Origin: Limnohabitans sp. 2KL-27
Lineage (GTDB): Bacteria; Pseudomonadota; Gammaproteobacteria; Burkholderiales; Burkholderiaceae_C
Length of the DNA: 64,000 nucleotides
NCBI RefSeq assembly: GCF_001269345.1
Contig: NZ_CXOP01000001.1
Coordinates: forward strand, 434,001 to 498,000
Reading direction: 5' to 3'
Shown: positions 26,815 through 34,881 of the stretch, one piece after another
Position numbering within the stretch: the stretch's first letter is position 1
Layout: every line of letters begins with the position of its first letter
The notes under the pieces: generated by a model
Databases searched by the model: none
Told to the model about the DNA's origin: nothing
Seen by the model: only the letters and a program-made list of their open reading frames with translations
Translations under genes and position numbers: made by a program

Positions 26815-27152
26815 TTTTGTTTCCTTGTGAAGTGGCTGGCCTTGGAGGCCAGCGAATGGGTTGTGCCGATGTTACCCAAGCCCATGCTCGGGGCTTCAGC
26901 GATTTGTTGTCTGGCGTGTTTGCGTGGCAGCACCGCGCTTGCCACGTGGGCGCCTGTCAATTTTTTGCATTTTGAAACATGTCGGATGCTGCAACGCAAC
27001 AAATCACACGTACAATTGCGAACAAGCGTGCTTTTTTGCATGCACCCCTTGTCTCCTCCACCCTCTGAAAAGGTGGATTTGCCCCAAGTCGCAAGGCTTG
27101 GGGCATTTTTTTGGCCGTTATCATCAAGCCCACACTTTTTAGGCGGTGGGGC
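26815..27152 (+). promoter_or_regulatory. Long ilvA leader region with terminator, possible attenuator or small RNA
   Basis: This 338-bp gap between divergent osmC-like and ilvA genes holds no convincing gene. Its right part carries two hairpins: TCCACC/GGTGGA (27057-27062, 27072-27077) and a full terminator at 27081-27112, 41 bp before the ilvA start. CCTTG at 27047-27051 could pair with CAAGG at 27092-27096 and compete with the terminator stem. A transcript starting in this gap on the plus strand would therefore end before ilvA unless anti-terminated. No leader peptide rich in Ile, Val or Leu is evident. Confidence 0.5.
27081..27112 (+). terminator. Strong rho-independent terminator inside the ilvA leader
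   Basis: Eight-base stem GCCCCAAG (27081-27088) and CTTGGGGC (27097-27104) with an 8-nt loop, followed by ATTTTTTT. The orientation is plus strand. The nearest plus-strand gene upstream is coq7, ending at 26287, so the terminator more likely serves a short local transcript than coq7. Confidence 0.8.
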
Positions 27153-28733
27153 ATGTCCGCCATCGCACCGGACATGAAGACCCCAGACCTGAACCCCGCC
27201 GATTACCTGATCAAGATCTTGAATGCCAAGGTCTACGACGTGGCCAACGAATCGGCCCTAGAAACCGCCAAAAACCTGTCGCGCCGCTTGGGCAACCTGG
27301 TGCTGCTCAAGCGCGAAGACCAGCAGCCTGTGCACAGCTTCAAACTGCGTGGGGCCTACAACAAGATGGCTCACCTGAGCCCTGAGCAGCTCAAAAAAGG
27401 CGTGATCTGTGCCTCGGCGGGCAACCACGCACAAGGCGTGGCCCTGAGCGCCAGCAAGTTGGGCTCGCGCGCCATCATCGTGATGCCCACCACGACGCCG
27501 CAGGTCAAGATCGATGCGGTCAAGGGCTTTGGGGGGGATGTGGTGTTGCATGGCGACAGCTACTCTGACGCTTACAACCACGCCCTGACTTTGCAAAAAA
27601 AGCAGGGTCTGGCCTTTGTACACCCCTTTGACGACCCGGACGTGATCGCGGGCCAGGGCACGATTGCCATGGAAATGCTGAGCCAGCACCAGGGGCCGCT
27701 CGACGCGGTGTTTGTGGCCATTGGCGGCGGCGGCCTGATCAGCGGCGTGGCCAACTACATCAAGGCGGTGCGCCCAGGCGTCAAGGTGATTGGTGTGCAG
27801 ATGAACGACTCCAACGCCATGATCCAGTCGGTGACGGCCCAACAGCGCGTGACCTTGTCCGATGTGGGCCTGTTTTCGGACGGCACGGCCGTGAAGCTGG
27901 TGGGCGAAGAGACCTTCCGCGTGGCCAGCAACTTGGTGGACGAGTACATGACGGTGGACACCGACGCGGTGTGCGCAGCCATCAAGGACATTTTTGTGGA
28001 CACGCGCTCCATCGTGGAGCCTGCTGGCGCACTGGCCGTGGCCGCCATCAAGCAGTATGTGGCCGCGCACAAATGCAAGGGCCAGACCTTTGCGGCCATT
28101 TTGTGCGGCGCCAACATGAACTTTGACCGCCTGCGCTTTGTGGCCGAACGCGCCGAAGTGGGCGAAGAAAAGGAAGCCCTGTTTGCCGTGACCATCCCGG
28201 AAGAACGTGGCAGCTTCAAGCGCTTTTTGGAGCTGATCGGCAGCTTGCCGGGCGGCCCGCGCAATGTGACGGAGTTCAACTACCGCATGAGCGATTCGGA
28301 CCAGGCCCATGTGTTTCTCGGCCTGAGCACCCACGGCAAAGGCGAAAGCAGCAAGATCACGGCCAAATTCAACAAGCATCAGTTCAAGGCGATTGACCTG
28401 ACGCACGACGAGCTGGCCAAAGAGCACATCCGCCACATGGTGGGCGGGCACTCGGCGCTGTCACAAGACGAGCGCCTGCTGCGCTTTGAGTTCCCCGAGC
28501 GACCCGGCGCCTTGCTCAAGTTTTTGAGCCTGATGCGCCCAGGCTGGAACATCAGCCTCTTCCACTACCGCAACCAGGGCGCCGACTACGGCCGCATTCT
28601 GGTGGGCCTGCAGGTGCCGCCCACAGACAACAAGGCCTTTGACAAGTTCCTCAAAACGCTGGGTTATCCGTATGCGGAAGAGACGGACAACCCGGTTTAT
28701 CGCTTGTTTTTAAGAGGGCAGATTCAAGCTTGA
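27153..28733 (+). CDS. ilvA: Threonine ammonia-lyase, biosynthetic
   Basis: PLP enzyme deaminating L-threonine to 2-oxobutanoate, first step of isoleucine synthesis. The 526-residue product has the PLP lysine in HSFKLRGAYNKM, the glycine-rich phosphate loop AIGGGGLISG, and SAGNHAQGVALSA. It then has two C-terminal ACT-like regulatory domains (FAVTIPEERGSFKRFLELIG and RFEFPERPGALLKFLSLM), marking the Ile-inhibited biosynthetic form. I chose ATG 27153 (MSAIAPDMKTPD) over an in-frame upstream codon at 27111 that would sit in the terminator tail. The gene is apparently monocistronic. Confidence 0.95.
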   Translation: MSAIAPDMKTPDLNPADYLIKILNAKVYDVANESALETAKNLSRRLGNLVLLKREDQQPVHSFKLRGAYNKMAHLSPEQLKKGVICASAGNHAQGVALSASKLGSRAIIVMPTTTPQVKIDAVKGFGGDVVLHGDSYSDAYNHALTLQKKQGLAFVHPFDDPDVIAGQGTIAMEMLSQHQGPLDAVFVAIGGGGLISGVANYIKAVRPGVKVIGVQMNDSNAMIQSVTAQQRVTLSDVGLFSDGTAVKLVGEETFRVASNLVDEYMTVDTDAVCAAIKDIFVDTRSIVEPAGALAVAAIKQYVAAHKCKGQTFAAILCGANMNFDRLRFVAERAEVGEEKEALFAVTIPEERGSFKRFLELIGSLPGGPRNVTEFNYRMSDSDQAHVFLGLSTHGKGESSKITAKFNKHQFKAIDLTHDELAKEHIRHMVGGHSALSQDERLLRFEFPERPGALLKFLSLMRPGWNISLFHYRNQGADYGRILVGLQVPPTDNKAFDKFLKTLGYPYAEETDNPVYRLFLRGQIQA

Positions 28734-28893
28734 GCTTCAACACGCTAAAACTAGGCGTGTAGCACCTCGAACGGTGGCATGAATCCGATAGCAAAAGCTG
28801 CTCATGGGACTTTTTGGCTGCTGACCAATACTGATTCAGACAGCCGCATCCATTGGCTTTGACCCTTGAACAAACAATGGGCACTCAAATGCT
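28734..28893. other. Convergent intergenic region between ilvA and gspC
   Basis: 160 bp without a gene. It contains a weak hairpin, ACACGC (28740-28745) and GCGTGT (28755-28760), without a T-run, which may help end ilvA transcripts. Nothing else is recognisable. Confidence 0.4.
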
Positions 28894-29346
28894 TCAAGGG
28901 CCGTCTGCGGCAGGAAGCTCGAGCAGGATATCAGTGTCCGAGGACTTCAGACGGGCTTGTCTGGCGGTCAAGGACACGAGGGTCCAGCCGTCTTGAAGGG
29001 TTTGGCCCACGCGATAGGCCTGGGGGGGCTGGCCGTTGGTGGCGATCAGGGCGCTGCCTTGTCCGGAGGGGCTGGCGATCACGCCGATCAATGTGTAGGC
29101 GCTGCGGGTCTGGGGCGCCGGACTGGCCGCTGGGTTGGTGGGCTGCCCCAAGGCCCTGGCCACGGGCCCTTGCAAGTCCGTGAGCGGGTTCAAAGCGACA
29201 GGCGCTGCCGTCGCCAGGGTGGGTTCTGCCTTGGGCCAATGCAGTGCCCAATACGCCACGCCGGCTGCTGCCAGCAGCCAGACCGAGGCGGTGACAAGGG
29301 ACAAAACGGTTTGGGGAGACCGTTTGGGCAGTGAAAATGTCAACAT
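28894..29346 (-). CDS. gspC: Type II secretion system protein GspC, short form
   Basis: Inner-membrane component linking the assembly platform to the secretin. The 150-residue protein has a short cytoplasmic N-terminus, one membrane helix (about 13-35, VLSLVTASVWLLAAAGVAYWAL), a Pro/Ala linker, and a homology-region domain (YTLIGVIASPSGQGSALIATNGQPPQAYRVGQTLQDGWTLVSL). No PDZ or coiled-coil domain follows, so it is at the short end of the family. I chose ATG 29346; longer readings to 29988 cross gspG and gspH. It reads opposite to the rest of the cluster, with only 9 bp between its start and that of gspG. Confidence 0.82.
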   Translation of the reverse strand: MLTFSLPKRSPQTVLSLVTASVWLLAAAGVAYWALHWPKAEPTLATAAPVALNPLTDLQGPVARALGQPTNPAASPAPQTRSAYTLIGVIASPSGQGSALIATNGQPPQAYRVGQTLQDGWTLVSLTARQARLKSSDTDILLELPAADGP

Positions 29347-29355
29347 CCGAAGATT

Positions 29356-29805
29356 ATGATGGACAACATGACCACAGAATTGACAAACAAAGCACGCCAG
29401 CAACGGGGCTTCACCTTGATCGAGCTGATGGTGGTGCTGGCCATCATTGGCGTGTTGGCAGCGCTGATCGTGCCCAACGTGCTCGGCCGCGCCGACGACG
29501 CCCGCATCACGGCTGCGCGCACCGATGTGGGCAACCTGATGCAGGCGCTCAAGCTGTACAAGCTGGACAACCAACGGTTTCCAACCGGGGAGCAGGGGCT
29601 CAACGCCCTCACGCTCAAACCCACCACCGAGCCCGTGCCCGGCAACTGGAAGCCGTATCTGGACAAACTGCCCAATGACCCCTGGGGCCGCCCCTACCAA
29701 TACATCAACCCCGGCATCAAGGGTGAGGTGGATGTGCTGTCCTTTGGCGCTGACGGTCAAGCCGGCGGCGAGGGCAACAATGCAGACATCGGCAGCTGGC
29801 AGTAA
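29356..29805 (+). CDS. gspG: Type II secretion major pseudopilin GspG
   Basis: Main subunit of the periplasmic pseudopilus. The protein (149 residues from ATG 29356; ATGs at 29359 and 29368 are also possible) has the prepilin cleavage site QQRG-FTLIELMVVLAIIGVLAALIVPNVLG, then the GspG body: RITAARTDVGNLMQALKLYKLDNQRFPT, EQGLNALT and LPNDPWGRPYQY. The calcium-site region FGADGQAGGEGNNADIGSW near the C-terminus is typical. It opens the long gspGHIJKLMNDEF operon. The prepilin peptidase gene is not in the window. Confidence 0.95.
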   Translation: MMDNMTTELTNKARQQRGFTLIELMVVLAIIGVLAALIVPNVLGRADDARITAARTDVGNLMQALKLYKLDNQRFPTGEQGLNALTLKPTTEPVPGNWKPYLDKLPNDPWGRPYQYINPGIKGEVDVLSFGADGQAGGEGNNADIGSWQ

Positions 29806-30262
29806 ACGCCTGCCAGACCCAGCCCGAGGCTTTACCCTGCTGGAGTTGCTGGTGGTGGTGGCCTTGATCGCGGTGGCCACGGCGGGTGTGCGTTTCTCGC
29901 TGCAAGGCAGTGCAGACAGCGCCCTGGAGCGCGATGCCGAACGTCTGGCCAATCTGCTCGAAACGGCACGCGCCCAGGCCCGTGCCAACGGCTCGGCTGT
30001 GGTCTGGCGCGCGCAGAGCCGAGGGGACTCTCAGGGTTTTGTTTTCGAAGGTTTGCCGCCACCGGGCCTGCCCCGCGACTGGTTGGCGGCGTCCACCCGT
30101 GCTGCGCCCGGGACCGCCGTGACGCTGGGGCCAGAGCCCTTGATGGCACCACGGGCCGTGTCTTTGTTCAGCAGCACGCGGCCCGAGCGGCAGCTGTGGG
30201 TGGTGACCGATGGCCTGCGGCCTTTCAGGGTTCAAAACACAGCGCAGCCGGTGTTGCCATGA
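29780..30262 (+). CDS. gspH: Type II secretion minor pseudopilin GspH
   Basis: Minor pseudopilin of 160 residues with cleavage motif ARG-FTLLELLVVVALIAVATAGVRFSL and a GspH-like body with a long variable region. I chose ATG 29780, which overlaps the end of gspG by 26 nt; the longer in-frame reading lies in gspG. It is followed by gspI with an ATGA overlap. Sequence identity in this subunit is usually low, so position supports the name. Confidence 0.85.
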   Translation: MQTSAAGSKRLPDPARGFTLLELLVVVALIAVATAGVRFSLQGSADSALERDAERLANLLETARAQARANGSAVVWRAQSRGDSQGFVFEGLPPPGLPRDWLAASTRAAPGTAVTLGPEPLMAPRAVSLFSSTRPERQLWVVTDGLRPFRVQNTAQPVLP

Positions 30263-30612
30263 GCCAACGCGGCTTCACGCTGATCGAAGTGCTGGTGGCA
30301 CTCGGCATCACGGCTGTGGCCTTGATGGCCGGCTTGAAGGCGACAGGCTCGCTCAGCCGCAATGCCGATCGCCAGACGGTGACTATGCTGGGGCAAATCT
30401 GCGCAGACAACGAGCTCATTGCCTTGCGGCTGCGCAGGCAACTGCCCGACACAGGCAACCGCAGCGTCGAGTGCATGCAAGCGGGGCGTGTGCTGCAAGT
30501 GGATGTGTCGGTGCGGCCCACGCCCAACCCCAACTTCAGGCGCGTGGATGCGCGGGTGCTGGACCAGGGCGACCACGTGCTTCAGGTCTCTACCGTGATG
30601 GGGCGCAACTGA
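30259..30612 (+). CDS. gspI: Type II secretion minor pseudopilin GspI
   Basis: A 117-residue minor pseudopilin. It begins SQRG-FTLIEVLVALGITAVALMAGLKATG, with the Glu5 of mature pseudopilins, then a short body with QICADNELIALRLR, a GspI-like segment. The start overlaps the gspH stop (ATGA) and the stop overlaps the gspJ start (TGATG). In the family GspI nucleates the pseudopilus tip with GspJ and GspK. Confidence 0.88.
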   Translation: MSQRGFTLIEVLVALGITAVALMAGLKATGSLSRNADRQTVTMLGQICADNELIALRLRRQLPDTGNRSVECMQAGRVLQVDVSVRPTPNPNFRRVDARVLDQGDHVLQVSTVMGRN

Positions 30613-31304
30613 TGCACGCCAACCAACAAAGCCGCGGCTTCACGCTGATCGAGGTGCTGGTGGCCATCGGCGTGATGGCTTTGATGGCTTGGATGGCATG
30701 GCGCGGACTCGACGGCATGCTGCGCACGCAAAGCAGTTTGCAAACGCGGTCGGACGAGGTCCGCACCTTGCAAGCGGGTTTGGCCCAGTGGCAGACGGAC
30801 CTCGACCAAATGGCCGAGTTAGCGGGCACCTCCAGTTGGGACTGGGATGGCAAAGTGCTGCGCCTGACACGGCGCAGCGTTGAGGCGCCCGAAACCAGCA
30901 CCGGTGCGCAGCCCAGCGTGCAGGTGGTCGCTTGGACTTGGCGCAACAATCCCGGTCGCCCCGGCGGGGGCGACTGGCAACGCTGGCAATCCGGGGCGCT
31001 GACCCAGCGACAAAATTGGCAAAACGCCTGGGCTCTGGCACAGCAATGGAGCCAGACACCGGACGACCTCACGCGTGCCGGACAGGTGCAGATTCACCCC
31101 CTGGGGGGTTGGCAATTGTTTGTGCACCGGGGCGGCAGCTGGACCAACCCCTTGTCCAGTGACGCCACCACCGGTGGCACGGCCATCAGCGGCTCAGCGC
31201 CCGATGGGGTTCGCTTGGTCCTGACCCTGCCGCCCGGCGCTGCAGGCTCGGGTGTGCTGAGCATGGACTGGGTGCGCCCCACCCTCTCGGGAGCGCCCCC
31301 ATGA
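30612..31304 (+). CDS. gspJ: Type II secretion minor pseudopilin GspJ
   Basis: A 230-residue minor pseudopilin with cleavage motif QSRG-FTLIEVLVAIGVMALMAWMAW, followed by the GspJ segments WRGLDGMLRTQ, WQTDLDQMAEL and WDGKVLRLTRRS. The start overlaps the gspI stop; a longer reading from 30210 is out of keeping with the leader and lies within gspI. Length is normal for GspJ. Confidence 0.88.
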   Translation: MHANQQSRGFTLIEVLVAIGVMALMAWMAWRGLDGMLRTQSSLQTRSDEVRTLQAGLAQWQTDLDQMAELAGTSSWDWDGKVLRLTRRSVEAPETSTGAQPSVQVVAWTWRNNPGRPGGGDWQRWQSGALTQRQNWQNAWALAQQWSQTPDDLTRAGQVQIHPLGGWQLFVHRGGSWTNPLSSDATTGGTAISGSAPDGVRLVLTLPPGAAGSGVLSMDWVRPTLSGAPP

Positions 31305-32299
31305 AGCGGCCTCTTGACCACGCCACACCCCAGCGCCAGCAGGGTGCCGCCTTGCTCATGGCCATGCTCACGGTGGCCTTGGTCACCACGCTGGCCAGTG
31401 CCGCCTTGTGGCAGCAATGGCGACAAGTCGAAATCGAAATCGCCGAGCGTGGCCGCAGCCAGACGGCCTGGATGATGACGGGCGCTCTGGACTGGACCCG
31501 CTTGATCCTGCGCGAGGACGCTGTGTCGGCCCAAGGCAAGGGAGTTGACCACTTGGGAGAGCCTTGGGCTTTGCCGGTGCAAGAGTCCAAGTTGTCGACC
31601 TTTTTGTCGCAAGACCAGCCATGGCGCGAAGGCGATGCCGAAGTGTTTTTGTCGGGCCAGATCACCGATGCCCAATCGCGCATGAATGTGATGAACCTGA
31701 TCGAGGACAACAAGGTGTCGCCCCCCATGCTGGCCCGTTTTGCCGCCTTGTTTGAACGCCTGAACTTGCCCCTGGATGAACTGCAAAATTTGGCCACCCA
31801 ACTGCAAGCGGCCATGCCAGTCAAGGCCGAACTCAACGCCAAACCCTCCACGGCCACCGCCAACACCGCCTTGATGCCGCAGCAAACTGCTCAGCTGCTG
31901 TGGCTGGGGCTGAGTCCCCGCAGCTTGGCGGCCTTGGAGCCCTACATCACCGTGCTGCCCGAAGCCACGCCTGTGAACCTGAACACCGCATCGGCCGAGG
32001 TGCTGTCGGCCAGCGTGCCCGGGCTGGACCTGGCCTCTGCCCGCCAAGCGGTTGCAAGGCGCCAGCAACGGCACTGGGCCAGCCTTGACGCTGCACGCGA
32101 AGCACTGGGCCCCGCGGGCCGACAACTGAGCGACAGGCAACACAGCATTCAGAGCCGCTTCTTCGAAGTCAACGGCCGCATGCGCATTGACCGTGTGGTC
32201 CAACAAGAACGCTCGCTGGTGCGGCGCGATGGCCAACAAGTCAGCATGGTGTGGCGGGTCAAAAGCCCGCAACAACGGTTGAACACGCCTCTACAATGA
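31301..32299 (+). CDS. gspK: Type II secretion minor pseudopilin GspK
   Basis: Large minor pseudopilin capping the pseudopilus tip, 332 residues. The leader QQQG-AALLMAMLTVALVTTLASA lacks the usual Glu5, as expected for GspK. The body includes SGQITDAQSRMNVMNLI, and PEATPVNLNTASAEVLSASVPGLDLASAR, an HhH-like helical segment typical of the alpha-domain. Its start overlaps gspJ by 4 nt. gspL follows after 7 nt. Confidence 0.9.
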   Translation: MKRPLDHATPQRQQGAALLMAMLTVALVTTLASAALWQQWRQVEIEIAERGRSQTAWMMTGALDWTRLILREDAVSAQGKGVDHLGEPWALPVQESKLSTFLSQDQPWREGDAEVFLSGQITDAQSRMNVMNLIEDNKVSPPMLARFAALFERLNLPLDELQNLATQLQAAMPVKAELNAKPSTATANTALMPQQTAQLLWLGLSPRSLAALEPYITVLPEATPVNLNTASAEVLSASVPGLDLASARQAVARRQQRHWASLDAAREALGPAGRQLSDRQHSIQSRFFEVNGRMRIDRVVQQERSLVRRDGQQVSMVWRVKSPQQRLNTPLQ

Positions 32300-32306
32300 T
32301 CCGCTC

Positions 32307-33569
32307 ATGCGCACCCTGATTGTTCAATTGCCGCTTGGCCTGCCCAGCCCCAGCCTGACGTACCCCCACGCGGTCGTCGACGCTGAGCCCGGTGCACAAC
32401 AGGGGGCCATGCAATGGGCCACGGCCAACCTGTTGCCCACGGCAGACCGGCAAACCGAGGTGGTCGCTTTGGTCCCTGCCGGACTGCTCTCATGGCACCC
32501 AGTGGAATTGCCACCCGGACTGCACAAACAAGCCGCTCGCCTGCCATTGGCCTTGCAAGGGTTGCTGGAAGACCGCCTGCTGGACGATCCGGCCCAGTTG
32601 CACATGGCCTTGCAGCCTGACTGGAACCACACCCCGCGCCCATGGGTGGCCGTGTGCGATCGCGGCTGGCTCAGCGCCCATTTGCAAGCGCTGGAGCAAG
32701 CGGGCCTGACCGTGCACCGCATCGTGCCCGAACTCAATCCTTCCTCTGCCCTGCCCTTGGGCGCCCAGTGGCAACTGACCGCCTTGGGCGATACCGAGAC
32801 AGGTTGGCTCTGGATGACCCACCCCGACCGTGGTGTTTGGGGGCATGCCCTACAAGGACTGGGAGGGACGAGCCAAGGCCTTGGCCTTGCTGAAGTGGAC
32901 CGACAAAGCATCGACATCCAAGCCGAACCCGGTGTGGTGGCGTGGGCCAGCCAATGGGCTGACACCCCAGCGCGGCTGATGTTTCCGGGCCAACACTGGC
33001 GGGCAGCGGTCGCGGCCGACTGGGATCTGGCGCAATTTGAGTTCAAGGCCAACAGCCGTTCACGCCAAATCAAAATCTGGCAACGCGCTGCCAGCACGTT
33101 TTGGCACGACGCTGCTTGGCGCCCCGTGCGCTGGGGGGTATGGGCCTTGTTGGCGGGTCAGCTGATCGGGTTCAATGCCTGGGCCTGGAAAACACGCGCC
33201 GACTGGCAAGCACAGCAGCAAAGCTGGGCCCAAGTTTTGCGTGAAACTTTTCCAAAAACACAGGTCGTGGTGGATGCCCCCTTGCAAATGGCCAAAGAAG
33301 TCGAGCGGCTGCGTCAGGCGTCCGGTCAACTCCATGCCGGTGACCTGGAGTCCATGCTCGGCAGCCTGGGCCAAGCCCTGCCTGCCGGCGTCACGGCCCC
33401 TGGCCAATGGACTTACCAGCCAGGTCAGTTGCGCTTGCAAAACTTCAAGCCCGGCCTTGCGCAACAACAGGCCTTGCAAACAGCACTGGCTGCGCGCGGC
33501 TACCGTTGGCGCGCCGATGGCGAGGCCTGGCTGATGACCCTCGCCCCTTCTGTGCAGGCCAAGCCATGA
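32307..33569 (+). CDS. gspL: Type II secretion protein GspL
   Basis: Bitopic inner-membrane protein that recruits the GspE ATPase. The 420-residue product has an N-terminal actin-like cytoplasmic domain (about 1-260), a hydrophobic segment near 275-290 (VRWGVWALLAGQLIGFNAWAW), and a C-terminal periplasmic ferredoxin-like domain. I see no strict sequence motif beyond this layout; the position between gspK and gspM and the length make the call. Confidence 0.85.
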   Translation: MRTLIVQLPLGLPSPSLTYPHAVVDAEPGAQQGAMQWATANLLPTADRQTEVVALVPAGLLSWHPVELPPGLHKQAARLPLALQGLLEDRLLDDPAQLHMALQPDWNHTPRPWVAVCDRGWLSAHLQALEQAGLTVHRIVPELNPSSALPLGAQWQLTALGDTETGWLWMTHPDRGVWGHALQGLGGTSQGLGLAEVDRQSIDIQAEPGVVAWASQWADTPARLMFPGQHWRAAVAADWDLAQFEFKANSRSRQIKIWQRAASTFWHDAAWRPVRWGVWALLAGQLIGFNAWAWKTRADWQAQQQSWAQVLRETFPKTQVVVDAPLQMAKEVERLRQASGQLHAGDLESMLGSLGQALPAGVTAPGQWTYQPGQLRLQNFKPGLAQQQALQTALAARGYRWRADGEAWLMTLAPSVQAKP

Positions 33570-34090
33570 GCCGTCACACCCCCGCAAACCCCATGCTTGC
33601 CGCCTTGCAGCCGTTCTGGCTGCAACGCACCCCGCGCGAAAAACAACTCTTGCGCCTGGCGGGCGCCCTGGGGGTGCTGGTCGCGCTCTGGCAACTGGCG
33701 CTGGCACCGGCTTGGCAGACCTGGCAAGAAGCCCCGGCGCAGCAAGCACGGCTGGATGCACAAACCCAGACCATGCAACAGCTCAAGGTGCAAGCCCAAA
33801 GCCTGCAAACGCCCCAGGCGATCAGCCGAGTCGAATCGGTCCAATGGCTTGAAAGCAATCTGGCTGAATTGGGCCCCGGCAGCAAAGTCAGCGTGCAAGG
33901 CGAGCGCGCCACACTGAGCCTGGACGCCGCACCGGCAGAGGCTTTGGCGCGCTGGCTCAGCTTGGCGCGAGAGCGGGCCCTGGCCATGCCCGAGCAAGCC
34001 CAACTGCAATCAGGCGCTGCACCGGCAGCGGCCACCCCTGCCAACAGCCCCGCGCTGCTGCGCGGCACTTTGGTGTTGCGCTTGCCATGA
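33566..34090 (+). CDS. gspM: Type II secretion protein GspM
   Basis: Inner-membrane partner of GspL, 174 residues. A short N-terminus with LQPFWLQRTPREKQLLRLAG precedes one membrane helix (about 30-48), followed by an Ala/Gln-rich coiled-coil-like stretch and a small periplasmic domain. ATG 33566 overlaps the gspL stop (ATGA); the longer reading from 33407 is inside gspL. The PREKQLL motif before the membrane helix is characteristic of GspM. Confidence 0.85.
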   Translation: MSRHTPANPMLAALQPFWLQRTPREKQLLRLAGALGVLVALWQLALAPAWQTWQEAPAQQARLDAQTQTMQQLKVQAQSLQTPQAISRVESVQWLESNLAELGPGSKVSVQGERATLSLDAAPAEALARWLSLARERALAMPEQAQLQSGAAPAAATPANSPALLRGTLVLRLP

Positions 34091-34881
34091 AAGCCATGCA
34101 CCGTCATCCGGCTTGGGCTTATGCCTTGTGGGGGACGCTGCTCGGTGTGGGCCTGGCCGTGTTGCTCTGGGCACCCGCACGATGGCTCGCTTGGGGCATC
34201 TCACAAGCGAGTCAAGGCCATGTGCAATGGCGCGATGCGCGTGGCACGGTCTGGTCGGGTTCGGCCCAACTGGTGCTGACTGGCGGCGGCCAAAGCCGCG
34301 ACGCACAAGCTTTGCCGAGCCGACTGCAGTGGACCCTGACACCGCGCTGGGCGGGTCTGCAAATCGAGTGGCGGGCCGACTGCTGCATGACCGAAGCTGC
34401 CCTTTGGCAAGTCCAGGCGGGCTGGTCCACCTGGCAAGTTCAGGCCAGCGACCACCGCTCCACATGGCCTGCGGCCTTGCTCACGGGTTTGGGCGCACCC
34501 TGGAACACCTTGCAACCTGTGGGCCAGTTGCAACTGCGCACCCAGGGTCTGCAGTTTCACTGGGCACAGGGCCGCATGCAAATGAAAGGCTTGGCCGATT
34601 TGCACTTGCACCAGCTGTCCACGCGGCTGAGCCCCATCCAACCCGTGGGGAGTTATTCGCTGCAATTGCGTGGCACCCCCGAAGGCACCCCCACCCCCAG
34701 CTTGCAACTGAGCTCGCAACAAGGCCCTTTGCTCTTGAGTGGTGATGGCCAGTGGGTGGGTGCGCGGCTGCGGTTCCAGGGCGAGGCCAGCGCGCAAGAG
34801 GGCCACGCACCTGAACTCAACAATTTGCTGAACATCCTGGGCCGCCGACAAGGCACGCGCAGTTTGATTTCCTTGGGGTGA
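34087..34881 (+). CDS. gspN: Type II secretion protein GspN
   Basis: A 264-residue protein with one N-terminal membrane segment (about 10-36) and a beta-rich periplasmic domain (IEWRADCCMTEAALWQVQAGWS, LPVGQLQL-type strands), as in GspN. GspN is an optional T2SS subunit of poorly known role. The start overlaps gspM by 4 nt and the stop overlaps the proposed GTG of gspD, so it is embedded in the operon. Confidence 0.85.
   Translation: MKAMHRHPAWAYALWGTLLGVGLAVLLWAPARWLAWGISQASQGHVQWRDARGTVWSGSAQLVLTGGGQSRDAQALPSRLQWTLTPRWAGLQIEWRADCCMTEAALWQVQAGWSTWQVQASDHRSTWPAALLTGLGAPWNTLQPVGQLQLRTQGLQFHWAQGRMQMKGLADLHLHQLSTRLSPIQPVGSYSLQLRGTPEGTPTPSLQLSSQQGPLLLSGDGQWVGARLRFQGEASAQEGHAPELNNLLNILGRRQGTRSLISLG

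Noticed and set aside
28894..29988. Longer gspC reading back to 29988
   Set aside because: It crosses gspG and gspH on the opposite strand, and the real membrane-helix start is at 29346.
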